A DNA stretch of 64,000 nucleotides from Humulus lupulus (Eukaryota; Streptophyta; Magnoliopsida; Rosales; Cannabaceae): the NCBI RefSeq assembly GCF_963169125.1, contig NC_084793.1:134456297-134520296 (forward strand), read 5' to 3'. Shown here one piece after another: positions 33,610 through 46,737 of this stretch. Numbering within the stretch: position 1 is the first letter of the stretch; the number at the start of each line of letters is the position of its first letter. Under the pieces are notes generated by a model. That model ran no database searches and was not told where the DNA came from. It worked only from the letters and a program-made list of their open reading frames with translations. The position numbers and the translations under genes were made by a program.

Positions 33610-36175
33610 TCGAGGTGGGACCTGATGCCTTCTTCGAGGCAGAGAGGATAGTCTCGAAGATTACGACCCAAGGGAGGGTCAACAAGATCCTGTTATCCCA
33701 TAACATCGAAATTGGGACAGGTGCTCTTGTTGCCCGACCTCCCCTCGAGGGCAAGAGGAACTGCACGCCCCTCGACGAGGAGTTCGCGGCCTGGAGCGAC
33801 GAACACCTCAAGGCCGGGGCCTTTCTACCTTTGGACCAGTACTTCGCGGATTTTCTGAATTACGTGAAGCTGGCTCCCTTCCAACTGCCCCTTAACTCTT
33901 ACCATCTGCTAGCGGGGCTGAGGTACCTCTTCCTGAAGCATGAGTGAGAGGTCCCTACACCAGTGGACATCCTTTATTTCTTCTGCCTCAAAGCCAGCCC
34001 GGATCAACGGGGGCGAGGCGACAGGTTCTACTACCTGACCCGTTTTCCCAACTCTCCTACATTCATCAAGCTGCCCAGCCACCCCAATGACTTCAAGGAC
34101 CAGTTCTTCATGTCGACGGGGTTTCTCAACTGCGATCACCACTACTTCAACCGTCCTCGTAAGTTCTTTCTATCCTCATCTCGCAAAATCACCACATTGC
34201 TTTATTTCTTTTCATGCGTATTGACTTGAATACGATCATGCATCCATTTTTGTGAGGACGGACAAATCAGTGACCCTCGGGGGTCAATATGAAACCTTGG
34301 CGGGGCTCCCACCAAGTGAAAAAGACTACCGCCAGCTCGTATATGATGAGACGATGCTGGCGTGCAAGTTAATTTCTCTGGGCCAGACCCTGGCCTTGAG
34401 GAGGTCGCGGGCTATCCCAGTAGCTCGCGAGTTGGTGCCCATCCCCGAGGGGGATGCTGTGGACAATGACAAGTAGGACAAAGAAGATGAGGTGCTGCTT
34501 GTACGTCGGAAGCGGGCTCTCGAGGTTGCCCAGGGCCTCGACACGGATCGGATCCAGTCCAGGGCAGCAGCCGGCCCCTTCGGCCAAGGTAACCCATACC
34601 TGTTTAGGGACTTAGACAGGGCGGCCGCAAACGTACGACTTGCTAGATTTAACCCAAGCCAGCTCGTACATCGTCATCAAGGTGACCCAGACCATAACAT
34701 AACCTTACTCCAATGTGTAGATCAACTAGTGTTGCGCCATGACATGGGCCTCCCTAGGGGCATTGTAGTAGTAGAAAACACCCTGGCTTTTAGGTCGGCC
34801 TTTTTTGAGGAGTACGGGACCAACCTTAGGTCGTGGTCTTCCCTTCTGGAGGGTGTAGTTGCCCCAAGGCTTAGGCAGTATGTAGAAGAGTCCAGTCCTG
34901 AGGCGGATCCAGACCCAGAGCCCCCTCTCATTCGTGAAGTTATAAACTTAGACTCCCCCATAGAAGCTCTGCGGCCGGAGGTCGTGGCAATAGATCCCTC
35001 CTCTAGCTCAGAGGGTAGGACCTTTTCAATACACCCTTAGATTTTTCTTGTAATCAAGTAACCTTACATGTATACTAACGCTCCCTTCTTTTTTGTTTCA
35101 GGCGAAGAGATGGCACAGCCCGGAGACAACGTCCTGCGGTCCATCTTCCAGGGGGGAATCCTCCCTCCGAATCGTCCGGGCCATTGGTTAAGAAACCCCG
35201 GCTGACCAAGAAGACTCCTCCTCCCGAGACCACCTCCAAGTCTCCCGCTAAGGGGAGGGGCCAGGTCCCTGTAACCGCAGAGAACATGCCCCCACCTCCT
35301 CTGCGACCTCCGGTCCCTACTCGGGAATAGGAGCCATCAACTGGAACCCCGCCAACTCCCACTCCCACTGTGGGTATACCGATTAACACTCAGGCTCTGG
35401 AGAAACTCCCCGAGGCCTTCCGAGGGACGATCTATGAGACTGCGAGCTATACGGTGGAGCATTACTACAACGCCACCCCGAGGGACTTACGGGAGATTGA
35501 GACGAGGAGCCTCGAGAATATCATGGAGTCTTCGTTGGGGATGACCCTCATGGTAAGTTTACTTAGTTAACTTAGTTAACTCTCTTTGCTTTCTCTCTAG
35601 CACATTCCTTATTATCTATGCCTTTGCAGGCGGCTTTGGCTCTACATCGCAGCATAGCTTGGTCCAGGGCCAGGTTTGAAAAGATCAAGGGCGAGTTCTA
35701 GACTGCTCAGGCCACTCTCGCGTCTGCACAATAGCAAGAGCAAGATGCCAAGGCTGCCCTGACGGCTGTCAAAGAAAGCGAAAAGGTCGCGCAGGTCGCC
35801 TTGGCCGCTGCGAAGGCCAAACTGGAGGTGATCAGGGCTAAGCAACTGGAGGCCGAGGCTACACAGGTCGCCTTGGCTGCCGCGAAGGCCCAGCTCGAGG
35901 AGGCCAAGGCTAAGCAGTTGGAGGCCGAGGCTGCCACCGTGGCAGAGAGGGCGTCTTCCAGCTTCACTATGGAGGCCATGCTTTATCACTATTGGGCCTT
36001 CAACCAGGATGGCGATTTCTCCTTCCTGGCGCCTGAGGTGTGGGAGCCCTTCCTTGAGAAGTTCAAGGCCCGTCTTCAACAGGAGCCGCCCTTTGAGACT
36101 GGGGAGACTTCCGCTGCAGGCGAGCAGGAGACCGAAGGGGTGACCTCATCGGAACGGCCTGGGGGTGGGGGCTAG
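33610..36175 (+). pseudogene. Opposite-strand extra gene (aORF) of element C, 5'-truncated
   Basis: This is the orthologue of the gene at 3802-6583. Exons are 33610-34158, 34244-35014, 35102-35552 and 35630-36175. The promoter, leader and first about 45 codons are gone; the sequence starts at EVGPDAFFEAERI, joined to element I. Splice donors are kept (GTAAGT at 34159 and 35553), but the first intron's acceptor has CAT instead of CAG. Stops: TGA at 33945, TAG at 34474, about 35327, about 35699 and about 35731; a one-base deletion lies near 35155. The coiled coil (LEVIRAKQLEAEATQVALAA) and the tail FLEKFKARLQQE match the element A copy. Confidence 0.75.
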
Positions 36176-36339
36176 GACTTTTGTTTTTTATTTATTTATA
36201 ATCTTCTACCATGAGGTTTTTTCTCCTCGAGACGATTGGTTTCCCTGCGTTTCATTTTAATCTATTTTTATCATTATTGTTGTTATTTATTTTCAGCGCA
36301 TTTGGTAAAATCTTAGTTTGCATCAGTTTATTGACTTTT

Positions 36340-37250
36340 TTCTTTGAAACCACAAAGCACTATTAGTCAATTTTAACTAACTTCTAAGTTTCGGGACCTG
36401 GTTGTATCCAGGACGGTTAACTTTTAAAATACTTAGTTCGTGTTAATTTTTTATTGATATCTCGTGCTTTTTAAGGAAAACATCGATTAACCAATTCGGA
36501 TCAACTTCTAAGTTTTAGCACCTAGTTGTATCCAGGACATTGATTTTAGAAACTTAGTTCGTGTTGGTTCTATCGACACCTCGCGCTTTTTAAGAAAAAC
36601 ACTGGTTAGTCGATTTAAACCAACTTCTAAGTTTTAGGACCTGGTTGTATCCAGGACATTGATTTTAGAAACTTAGTTCGTGTTGGTTCTATCTACACCT
36701 CGCGCTTTTTAAGAAAAACATCAGTTAGTCGATTTAAACCAACTTCTAAGTTTTAGGACCTGGTTGTATCCAGGACATTGACTTTAGAAACTTAGTTCGT
36801 GTTGGTTCTATCGACACCTCGCGTTTTTTAAGAAAAATAGCGATTAGTCGATTTAAACCAACTTCTAAGTTTTAGGACCTGGTTGTATCCAGGACATTGA
36901 CTTTAGAAACTTAGTTCGTGTTGGTTCTATCGACACCTCGCGCTTTTTAAGAAAAACACAGGTTAGTCGATTTAAACCAACTTCTAAGTTTTAGGACCTG
37001 GTTGTATCCAGGACATTGACTTTAGAAACTTAGTTCGTGTTGGTTTTTCAACACCTCGCGCTTTTTAAGAAAAACACTGGTTAGTCAATTTAAACCAACT
37101 TCTAAGTTTTAGGAGGTGGTTGTATCCAGGACATTGACTTTAGAAACTTAGTTCGTGTTGGTTCTATCGACACCTCGTGCTTTTTAAGAAAAACATCGGC
37201 TAGTCGATTTAAACCAACTTCTAAGTTTTAGGACCTAGTTGTATCCAGGA
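36340..37250. repeat. 119-bp tandem repeats of element C, eight copies
   Basis: AACTTCTAAG recurs at 36379, 36503, 36622, 36741, 36860, 36979, 37097 and 37216. Units after the second are nearly identical to each other, so the array expanded recently. It is the same family and position as the six-unit array in element A. Confidence 0.9.
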
Positions 37251-37253
37251 TAT

Positions 37254-37265
37254 ATGCCCCCCAAG
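37254..37265 (-). other. Internal polypurine-tract-like site in element C
   Basis: The minus strand reads CTTGGGGGGCAT followed by ATATCCTGG. It corresponds to 9704-9715 in element A. Confidence 0.55.
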
Positions 37266-37419
37266 TAACCAGGAAGGGACCTTTCTTGGTTACTTGGAAC
37301 ATGCTCTTCTAACACTACACTCACGAAAACATGCAATGATACGAAGAAACTACTCCTTATTATTTAATAAAACAAGGTGGCTTTCATAACTAAGCCTTAC
37401 AAAAGTATTACTGATAATA

Positions 37420-38400
37420 TTTCTTTAGGTGTACAACGTTCTAAGTCCGTGGGACTGCTTCTCCATTAGGCCGAGCTAGTTTAAAGGTTCCTTCCTTCAC
37501 AACCTCTATTATTTGATAGGGTCCTTCCCAGTTTGGTCCCATCACTCTGTCCTTGGGATCCTTACCGGCTAAGAAGAATCTTTGGAGCACCAGGTCGCCT
37601 AAGTCAAAGATGCATTTCTTGACCTTTGAGTTGAAATAACGAGTGATCTTTTGTTGATAATGTGCGAGGTGCAGCTGCGAAACTTCTCATTTTTCATCAA
37701 TCAGGTCGAGGGACGCGCAGAGCAATTTTTCGTTCTGGTCTTGGTCAAATGCCCGGACTCTATGCGAGGCTATCTTTGTTTCAATAGGAAGGACGACCTC
37801 ACTCCCGAAAGCCAGGGAGAAAGGAGTGTGACCCGTTGAAGTTCGGTGCAAGGTCCGGTATGCCCACAGCACCTGGGGGAGCTGTTCAGGCCAAACTCCC
37901 TTGGCTTCATCCAACCACTTCTTAAGGCTCGCTTTTAGTGTCTTGTTCACTGCCTCGACCTACCCATTAGCCTGGGGGTAGGCCACGGAGGAGAAGCTTT
38001 TAACTATGTCGTGCCTCTCATAGAATTCGGTGAAGCGTTTGCTATCGAACTGGGTTCCGTTATCCGACACGATCTTCTTTGGCTGCCCGAATCGGCAGAC
38101 AATACTCTTAACCACAAATTCGAGGACCCTCTTTGATGTAATCGTCGCCAGGGGCTCTGCTTCTACCCATTTTGTGAAGTAGTCAATAGCCACCACCGCA
38201 TAGTGAACTCCTCCCTTTCCAGTGGAAAGGGCACCAACTAAATCAATCCCCCAGACCGCGAGCGGCCACGGGGACAAGATCATCTTTAGCTCGACTGGAG
38301 GGGCTTGGGCGACTGCGGCGAACCGTTGGCATCAGTCGCACTTTTTGACATAAGAGATCGAGTCCTTCGATAGAGTGGGCCAATAATACCCTTGCCTCAA
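37420..38400 (-). pseudogene. Integrase of element C, catalytic core and C-terminus
   Basis: The core shows Asp in WGIDLVGAL, Asp in IVSDNGTQF and Glu in VEAVNKTLK. A TAG sits between NG and VE where element A has CAG. Beyond about 37690 the C-terminal part is in the same frame but has further stops (TAA at DEK end). There is no chromodomain. The upstream zinc-binding part is separated by solo LTR D and continues at 40601. Confidence 0.85.
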
Positions 38401-40600
38401 TGTAACACCCCAAGTTGCTAATAAGGTTTAAGACCTTATTTAGCGTGCCTGGAGGGCAATAATTGATTTTACATGATAATATATGAATTTGAATGAATAT
38501 GTGATTAGTAATGCATGTTTAGGTGGTATACAGATGCATGTGAGCCCCGTTTGTATGTTGGGGGTAAACTAGTAACTTTAGCCCGTCGAGGGCATAAATG
38601 TGATAATTGTATTATGTGATTTGTACCACGTGAGTGTGGAGTTTTTATTGTGATGCACGCGTCGAGACGGTCCTAGGGAGCTAATTAGTCTAAAAGTCAC
38701 AACGGGATTTTGTACCCGGCTCGGGAGGGGCCTAGGGGTACTTTAGGAATTTCGTAAGTTGAATTGAAAACTAATGGTTATAGTTTTGGTGATTGAGTAA
38801 CCTGTGTAACTGTTTGTAACTGCTTTGAGTAACAAGTTTTAGACAGAAAATGGTAGAATTGAAATAGAAGTGAAAGGACTTGAGTGCCCTTGAAGGTTTA
38901 GTTAGGAAGGATTATTAGGAAGGGGTAAAGTGGTCATTTGGCAAGGGATTTAGACAATTTTTAGCTGGGATATTGGGGTACACAGTTTGGGCATTGGGTC
39001 ATTTGATGTTTTGATAAAAATTGAAGAGAAGAAAAACTAGAAGAAAGAAAAGCTAGGGCAAGAAGAAGAAAAAGAAGAAGAAGTGTAGAAGGGGAAAGGG
39101 CTGAAGTGGGAGTTTAGGAGGAGATCAAGGAAGCTTAAAGGGTGGATTCTCCACTTGAGGTAAGGATTTTATGCAATTTTAAGGTTTGTTTCTGTTTTGG
39201 TTTAAGAAATTGAAGCATGGTTTAAGTTTTGAGCTATGGGTTTAAATTTTCTGAAGTTGAAATCAAAGGTGTGGATTTTGGGTGTGATTGTGTTTTTGAT
39301 CTTGATACTAGTGTCTATAGGTTGTTAGATGGTTCATTTGAGGTTTCAATTTGTTTTTGGGGTTGAGATATGTGTTTGGGCTGGTTTAGAGGTGTTTTGG
39401 GTGAGGGAATTGAAGGAGAAAAACCCAGAAATTTTGGGTTCGCGAAGGAGCGCCGCGACCCTGTTCTTGGGCGCCGCGGCGCGAGGCTGTTTCCAGGCGG
39501 GGGTGGCTCTCTGACTTGCTGGGCGCTGCGGCCCTCTAGGGCAGCGCCGCGGCGCTAGGCCATTTTCAGGACTTGAAATTTTGCAAATTTGAGCTTTTGC
39601 TCCGGGGGTTCGGGGGATGTTCCCAATGATTTGTTTTAGGAATTTGGGAGTCCCGAGAGTGCGGGATTGGTCCCGGGAAGTGGTTTTGGGTTTGGTTAGT
39701 ATTAAAAGTGTTTTATGTGTGTTGTGACTAGGATTTCGGAAAGGCTCGTGCTAGAGGACCGTGCTTGTGACCTTGGTGCATCGGAAAGCTCGGGAGACAG
39801 GTAAGAAAACTGTAGCACTCGAGAATAGGGCATGGGCCCATAGTGTTGTTGCAGGGCATGGCCCTAGATTGTATTATGTGCTAATGTATAACTTTAAATG
39901 AATTATCATATGATTGAAAGAGTATTTCGAGATGTACTATATGTGTGATTACAATGAAATGAACGGCTAAGGCCGAGAGCGACGAAGGCTGAGAACGGCC
40001 GTGGGGCCGGAAGTAACACCTAGCACATGGGATGCTTATAGTCAGGGTGGGACCCAATGGATACATGAGTTATCCTTACGGTGAGGACCGAGACCCCAGG
40101 CTTGGGTTAGGCCTCTGGGGCGGCATGGCCGTGTTTGTTCAGTCTAATGGTTTTCCTGCTTATCAATGGACTATATGTTATTTACTGTATGAGTTTTCTT
40201 GCTGGGCTTCGGCTCACGGGTGCTCTGTGGTGCAGGTAAAAGCAAGGGGTCAGTCAACCAGCCATGAGTATGGAGAGCATGGGGGCGGCGCGTACATGTT
40301 CGGCCTGCCTGACTGCTTTGGTTGGGGGCATTTTTGAATATGGTTGTATTAACTTATTCTTTTGATAGTCAATCAAGTGTAAATCTATTTTTGAGTTGTA
40401 AGTATTTTGTAAACCTTATTTTGGGATCCTAGATGTTAATACTTAAAGTTTTTAAAGAAACTCCGTATTTTCAAAGATCACAGCCTTAACTTCCGGTTAG
40501 TCACACTTTTAGTCTTTGAAAACCTCGTAGAGTTAGTTAGTTGCACAGTTGTGGTTTTTAAACTCACTTAGTAATGGCTCTAAGGTAGTAGGGCGTTACA
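38401..40600. mobile_element. Solo LTR D, Tekay-like, inside the integrase of element C
   Basis: 2200 bases starting TGTAACACCCCAAGTTGC and ending GGGCGTTACA, flanked by CTCAA (38396-38400 and 40601-40605). It aligns along its length with the LTRs of element B, for example GGAGGGCAATAATTG, GCCCCGTTTG, and GGGTGCTCTGTGGTGCAGGT, yet differs clearly, so it is a related subfamily. No gag or pol is inside. Its removal restores the integrase reading. Confidence 0.92.
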
Positions 40601-42986
40601 CTCAATACCTTCAAGGCCAGGTTTTCCCCCCCAGCGTGATCTCCACAAAATCCCTCATGCACCTCCTGCAGAATGTTTTCGCTTCACCTGGCAGAACACA
40701 CCGCAGAAGAGGTAAAGAGAGACCACACCGGTATAACGTCCCGTCTATCATTGTGTACCTCAGAGCTTGGTAAAGTACCCTCCTTGCGTTGTTTCGCTCT
40801 CCAGGTAACTTTCCTGTTGTGAGGTACTCCATTATGGGAGTCATCCAGGTCAGCCTGGTGTCGATCATTTCGAACTTCATCCCGGCTTCCTCTATGCTTG
40901 GCCTTTCCAAGAATTCTACCGGTACCAGGCCCAAAGTTTCGGCCTCCCCGGAGGTGGCGAACTTTTCTAGGGCGTCAGCATTGGCATTCTGCTCTCGAGG
41001 TATCTGTTCAATTAGGTTGTGCTCAAATGCGGACAGCTCCTTCTTTACCTTGGCCAGGTAGGCAGCCATCTTGGTTCCTCGCGCTTGGTATTCTCCTGAT
41101 ACCTGGTTTACCACGAGTTGGGAATCGCTATAGCATTGGATAGAGCTGGCCTTCAGCTCTTGGGCCACCCTTAGCCCAGCCAATAAAGCTTCGTATTCGG
41201 CTTCGTTGTTGGATGCTTTAAATCCGAATCGCAACGCGGAGTGGAAATGATGTCCATCCGGGGATATCAAGATGATTCCAGCTCCAGATACATTCTCGTT
41301 AAACGATCCATCTACAAAGACTTTCACGAGGCTCGAACCGGTTCTTCCACTGGTTCTTCTCGAAATCCCGTGCACTCTGCCATAAAATCAGCCAGAGCTT
41401 GGCTTTTTATTACAGTTTGCGGCACGTACAGTATCTCAAATTGGCTGAGCTCGATAGCCCATTTCAAAAGATGCCCCGATGCCTCAGGTTTATGCAAAAC
41501 CTGCCTTAAAGGTTGATCGGTTATGACGTGGATTGAATTGGACTGGAAATACGGCCTGAGCTTTCGGGAGGCCTTAATAAGGCAGAAAGCCATTTTTTCC
41601 ATCAACGGGTATCGGGATTCAGCTCCGAGAAGCCTCTTGCTAATATAATAGACTGGCTTCTGAGACTGGTCTTCTTCCCGGACCAGTACTGTGCTAGCCG
41701 CATCTTCCGTGACAGCCAGGTAAAGGAAAAGAGGCTCTCCTGCTGATGGCTTGGACAACACGGGCGGCTCGACTAAATGTGCTTTCAGGTCGAGGAAGGC
41801 ACGTTCGCATTCCTCGGTCCACTCGAATTTTTTATTTCCTCGGAGCAGATTGTAGAATGGCAAACACTTGTCGTAGATTTGGAAATGAACCGATTAAGGG
41901 CTGCCACCCTTCATGTCAGACTTTGGACGTCTTTTCACGACCGGGGTGATGGAATCTCGAGTAGCGACCTATTCCTCTGGTGTTGACTATGAAACCCATA
42001 AATTTTCCTGACGCAACCCCGAAAGTACACTTTTAGGGATTCAGCCTCATGCCGTACTCTCTTAAAATCTTAAAGCGTTCCTTCAGATCGAAGACATGGT
42101 TATCGACACTTTTTAACTTGACCAACATGTTGTCAACATACACTTCCATGTTTTTCCCAATCTGACTAGTAAACATTCTGTTGACCAACCTCTGGTATGT
42201 AGCTCCTGCGTTTTTTAGCCCGAAGGGCATGACCTTGTAGCAATAAACGTTAGTTGGGGTCATGAAGCTAGTGTGCTCCTGGTCTATCGGATTCATGGCG
42301 ATCTGGTTATAGCCCGAGTATGCATCCATAAAAGACATAAGCTCATGCCCCGCCGTGGCATCTACCAATTGATCAATCCTTGGCAAAGGGAAGCAATCTT
42401 TGGGGCAAGCTTTATTCAGATCGGAAAAGTCGATGCAGGTCCTCCACTTCCCGTTGGGCTTCGGGACCAAAACAGGATTGGCGACCCAGATCGGGTACTT
42501 TGCCTCACGAATAAAACTGCACTTTAAGAGTCGGGCTACTTCCTCCTCTAGGGCCTCAACTCGGGTTGTGCCCAGGTGCCTTTGTTTCTGGGACTTTGCA
42601 TGCACGTTCTTGTCCAAGTTGAGGGTGTTCATGATGACGCCCGGGCTGATCCCTATCATGTCCTCATGAGACCAGGCGAACACATCTAGATTCTCTTGTA
42701 GAAATCTACGCAGCTCCGTCTTCCTTTTATTACATAGGTTTTTCCTGAGCTTTACCACCTTTGAGGGGTCTTGTGGGTCGATGTTCACCTTCTCAAGCTC
42801 TTCGATGGCCTGGAGCTCGGATCTATCTTCGCCTATCCTAGGGTCGATATCATCATTCAAGGTGGTATCCTCCCCATTGGCTCTCTGAGGTTTTTCTATC
42901 TCAGGAATAGGTCCTACTTCCTGAGATTCCTCATTCCTTCCCTGAATGGTCATCATCTGCTGCCCGGGTCGTGACTTTCCCTTCAT
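40601..42986 (-). pseudogene. Reverse transcriptase, dual RNase H and integrase N-terminus of element C
   Basis: The RT has VPKPNGKWRTCIDFSDLN and MPFGLKNAGATYQ, but the catalytic box reads YVDN where element A has YVDD. The gypsy RNase H (YLAVTEDAASTVL) lies in a different frame, so an indel occurs near 41870-42030, where a short stretch of the family sequence is also missing. The archaeal-type RNase H (FVDGSFNENVSGAG, EYEALLAGL, YSDSQLVVNQV) is open to 40611. A shift in the C-run near 40625 then destroys the integrase zinc region (HTGG reads as TLGG). The copy cannot be functional. Confidence 0.85.
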
Positions 42987-43631
42987 GGAAATGCTATAGC
43001 ACTCCCTAGCAACGAGCTGATCACCTCAGACCGTGCATATCCCCGTGGAGGAGGGGAATTTGACTGCGAGATGGAGGATGGAGGTTATGGCCTCAAATGC
43101 TATCAATGTAGGTCAGCCCAGAATAGCGTTGTAGGTGGCGGGACAATCGATGACCACAAATTCGAGGAGTTTAGAGACAGTCTGAGGCCCCTCTCCCAAG
43201 GTAATTACCAGCTTGATTGTTCCTATCACTGCCGGCCCTTCTCCGAAAAATCCATACAACATCATGGAGGTGGCCTTCAACTCGGTGACAGATAACCCCA
43301 TCTTCTCCAGTGTAGACCAGAACAGCAGGTTCACCGAACTCCCATTATCGATCAGTATCCTCCTAACTCTCCGGTTGGTGAGTTGGGCAGTTATGAACAG
43401 AGGATCATTATGAGGGAACTGGACGTGACTAGCATCCTCCTCGGTAAAAATGATTGGTTGCCTCTCCAATTGTTGCTGTTTGGGTAGATGCTGCTCTGGG
43501 ATGAATTCCACTCCGTTATGAGCCTTCAACTCATTGACATATCTCTTCTGGGCACTTCTGCTCGTGCCGGCCAATTGGGGGCCTCCAGAGATTGTGGATA
43601 TCTCTCTCCCTATCACAGGAGGAGGGGTATC
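42987..43631 (-). pseudogene. Aspartic protease of element C
   Basis: The active-site stretch is RRILIDNGSSVNLLF with the same Asp-Asn-Gly as in element A. Flanking sequence (EFIPEQHLPKQQQLERQPII) matches element A closely. A TGA (about 43027), likely from CGA, ends it before the GDQLVARECY linker to RT. Confidence 0.8.
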
Positions 43632-45905
43632 CTAATTTATCCGGGGCCCGAGTTGATTTATCGGAGCTTCCAGGGCCGGCTGACTGGTAGGAACTCTGTA
43701 ACGTGCATATTGAGCCAAAGGTCTGGCTCTGATGAGTGTCTCAATCTCATCCTTCAAATTCCTACAATCGTGAGTGTTGTGGCCAATGTCGTTGTGGAAT
43801 CGAAAAAACTTGGAAGGGTCCCTCTTGGCCTTCTGGTGCTTCAAAGGCTCCGACTTTTTCAAGGGGAGGCAGGCAGAGTTTGCTTGGAAAATGTGTTCCC
43901 TAGTGTTTGTGAGCTCGGTATAAGCCGCATAGACTGGCTTAAATTTTTCTACGGGCTTGTTCTTCTTCGGACCGTGCTGGCCGCCCTCGTTGCTCCCCTT
44001 TCTCTTACCTCCGCCCCCTTGGTTGTTCTGTGCAACGGTTTGAGTCGTTTTTACGACATCCGTTTCCACTCCAATAGGCTGATCAAGGGCCTGGCTGGTT
44101 CCTGCGACCGACGCTCGCGCCTCTTCCAGGTTTATCCATCCCTAGGCCTTGTTTAGGAATTCATCCATGGTGTTGACACCTTTTCTCTGTATGTCTTTCC
44201 ATAGCCTGCATCCAACGAGGATTCCAGTCCGCAAGGCCATAAGCTTGGAACTATCGTCTGCGTCCCTGGCTCGAGCCACGACGTTTGCGAACCTGCTCAG
44301 GTAAGCTTTCAAGGGTTCCTTGGGCTATTGCTTCACATTCGCCAGGGTGTCAGCTTTGACACGGGCAGCTTGAGAAGCTCGGAACGTCCTCTTGAAGTCA
44401 ACAGAAAAGGTTTTCCACGAGCTGATGGACTGCTTTTTACATTGCTTGAACCACTGCCTAGCTGGTCCAGTCAAGGTGGAAGGGAATATCAAACACCTTA
44501 GCTCGTGGCCGATGCTATGGGCCATCATCAGGGTGTTGAACATACCCAAATGATCTGACGGTTCTCCGTCTCCATCGAACTTAGACAAGTGGGGCATCCA
44601 GAAACCCGGTGGGTATGCTGTGGCCGCTAATCTGGGGGCAAAAAGCTCAAGTTCGTCCCCCGAGTCGTACTCGTCTTTTTCCTTTTCTGACAAGAGCTTC
44701 TTCATCAGCTCCTCCATCTGAGCTAAACGCTCTAGGGTTTGGTCCTTACTTCCTTGGTTGTTCTAGGGTTGTTCAACAGCTCCAGTTCCATTGTAAGCGT
44801 TAGGCGGGTTATTGTCCCTCCAAGCTTGAGCTTGGTTAGGTGGGACATTCCCACTGTCACGTACTTCAGAAAGACCATCCCCTCGGTGAGCATGACTACC
44901 ATTTCTAGCCGAATCTCCCCTCTGTGAGTTGAGGCGATCTCGAAGGTCGGCCCTCGGGGTGGCCTGAGGACTTTGCGCCGAACTCAAGCGATTGCGCAGG
45001 TCTTCACCGGATCTACCACTTCTGTGGCTCCCGGTCCAGTAACTCCCGTTTGAAAAGCTTGGAGCCCGCTGTTGGGGGTGAGGATCCTGGACTTCCCCTC
45101 GCGCTCGGTTGCGATGGGAAGGACCGGCGGAAGGAGGATTTCTTCTGCTGCTCCCGTGTGCCGGAATGTCCCGAACTAGACGGGGAGGAGATGGGTATCT
45201 TTTTGGCGGCGAGGGATGCCTTATTGGAGACGCGATCCTGGTCCTGTCCGGGCGGATCAAATTAGCTCGCAGCTGTTCTACTCTACCATTTCCAGCATCC
45301 TGTGCCCGGCGGTCGAATCGCGGCACGAGAGGGCTGGCTAGAGCAGTCTGTCTTCACGAGCCTTCTCCGGATCTCCTCCATGAGCTTCCTCGAGCCTTTC
45401 TGGGCGTGTTCGATGGTGGAATCGAGCTAGGGGTTGAGGTTCGGACTGATCAGCTGAATTACTGATTGGCCCTAGGAAACTCCTCAAACACAGCTTCTTG
45501 GTGGTGGTGTGACATGGGGGTAGAACTCGGAGTTGAGGTTCTGACTGATCGGCTGGGCCTGGACCGGTTATCCCGGTAGGACTTGTGAGTCCCACTTTGC
45601 CTCTTTCTGACGTTAGCGTCGGTTGTGAGAGGGGGTAGTCGGGCCAAGACTTCTTCGATTTGCTTGCTTGCTCTGGACAGCTGACTCCTCAACTATATGT
45701 TCTCCATCTCTATCGTCGTTAGGAAATTCGGGTTCGGATTTGGCGGCCGGGGCATCGAACTCCTAGTGTCGTCCTGGCCCATCGGCTGCTTTCCCGGTCG
45801 CTGCTGGATCTCGGGGTTTTGTTCATCGGATATGGCGGCATGGTGGGCCTCCTGCCCATCATGTTGATTCGCCTCGTTACCATGTCTCGAACAGGTAACC
45901 ACCAT
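43632..45905 (-). pseudogene. Gag of element C
   Basis: The ATG at 45903-45905 opens MVVTCSRHGNEA. Most pieces share one frame, with stops where element A has sense codons, for example TAG at 45693 (Gln in A), TAA near 45459, and TAG near 44763. The gag domain is clear: GEPSDHLGMFNTLMMAHSIG, GPARQWFKQCKKQS, SWKTFSVDFKRTF. The knuckle-like motif has become FRFHNDIGHNTHDC, with its first Cys lost. Confidence 0.85.
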
Positions 45906-45937
45906 GATCAGGTTTTTGCGATAGCACCAATCTAAAT

Positions 45938-45960
45938 CCTCTCAATGAAAGCACCAAACT
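45938..45960 (-). other. Primer-binding site of element C
   Basis: The minus strand reads GTTTGGTGCTTTCATTGAG directly after the LTR end. It is the same type as in element A but better preserved; the tRNA is not assigned. Confidence 0.65.
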
Positions 45961-46732
45961 GTTGACGCGGTTCTTAACCAACAGATAATTATACGAATAA
46001 ATAGGATGGATTAGTGTTAATTGGTGAACCGTAATATGAAAATAGTTTAATTCTAGACTTGAGAAATTAATAATATGGGAAGGTGATCACTCCTTTCTTT
46101 TTAGGTGGTTCGAAGGTTAAAATCCCTCTAGTCCACCAGTCGATATTATTGATATCTCTTGGTTAATCCTTACAAAGTACTTCTTTACAAAAAATATGCC
46201 AACCCCTCGCAATGCCCGGGATCTTGGTATTTATAGGGAGAGGATACCTGGGTTGGCAAGGGGGTCATCTTGTGACCTCTTTACCCTTCACATCATCTCT
46301 GTGACACTAATGATTAATTCCTAAAACCTGATAGTGAAGTGTGGTCTAATCAATAGGTAAGGAGGGATAATGGGACGCATGGCCCAAACCAGGCGTGGGA
46401 TGTTTGAATACGCATGTTTATACTGTGTGTCCGAGAATTCAAGATTGGAATAGACACGTGATGTATGATATATGCACGTTTACATTGTGTGGTTGTCTTT
46501 ATAAGGATTCGGGTGTCAGATCTATGCCGCACCACGAGCTTGATGTAACTCCAGCTCGTGATATCCATACTGCTGACCCGCTGCCTTCGAGTAAACTACT
46601 AACTCCCTAATCAACTCGGGCTGGACAGGTGGAAACCCGTAACAACAGCTCCGGGTGGATGATTTACACATGGCAGATCGAATTAGACCATTTTCCAGCT
46701 CGCCACTAGCTCGCGGATATTTAGGGCGTACA
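45961..46732 (-). repeat. Element C 5' LTR
   Basis: 772 bases, TGTTGACGCGG to GGGCGTACA, homologous to the LTR of element A. A minus-strand TATAAATA (46228-46235) marks the likely core promoter of gag-pol. Confidence 0.9.
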
Positions 46733-46737
46733 ACGCT

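Larger units (their letters stand above)
28981..46732 (-). mobile_element. Element C: Tat-lineage retrotransposon nested in gag of element B
   Basis: The left end (28981) and right LTR (45961-46732) share TGTTGACGCGGTTCTT. The flanks are GCGCT (28976-28980) and ACGCT (46733-46737), a target duplication with one change, and removing C restores the gag frame of B. It is a sister of element A: same gene order on the minus strand, the same opposite-strand gene and the same tandem repeat. Its left LTR is reduced to 219 bases because element I and a deletion replace the rest. Solo LTR D splits its integrase. The 219 shared LTR bases differ at about six positions. Confidence 0.9.
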
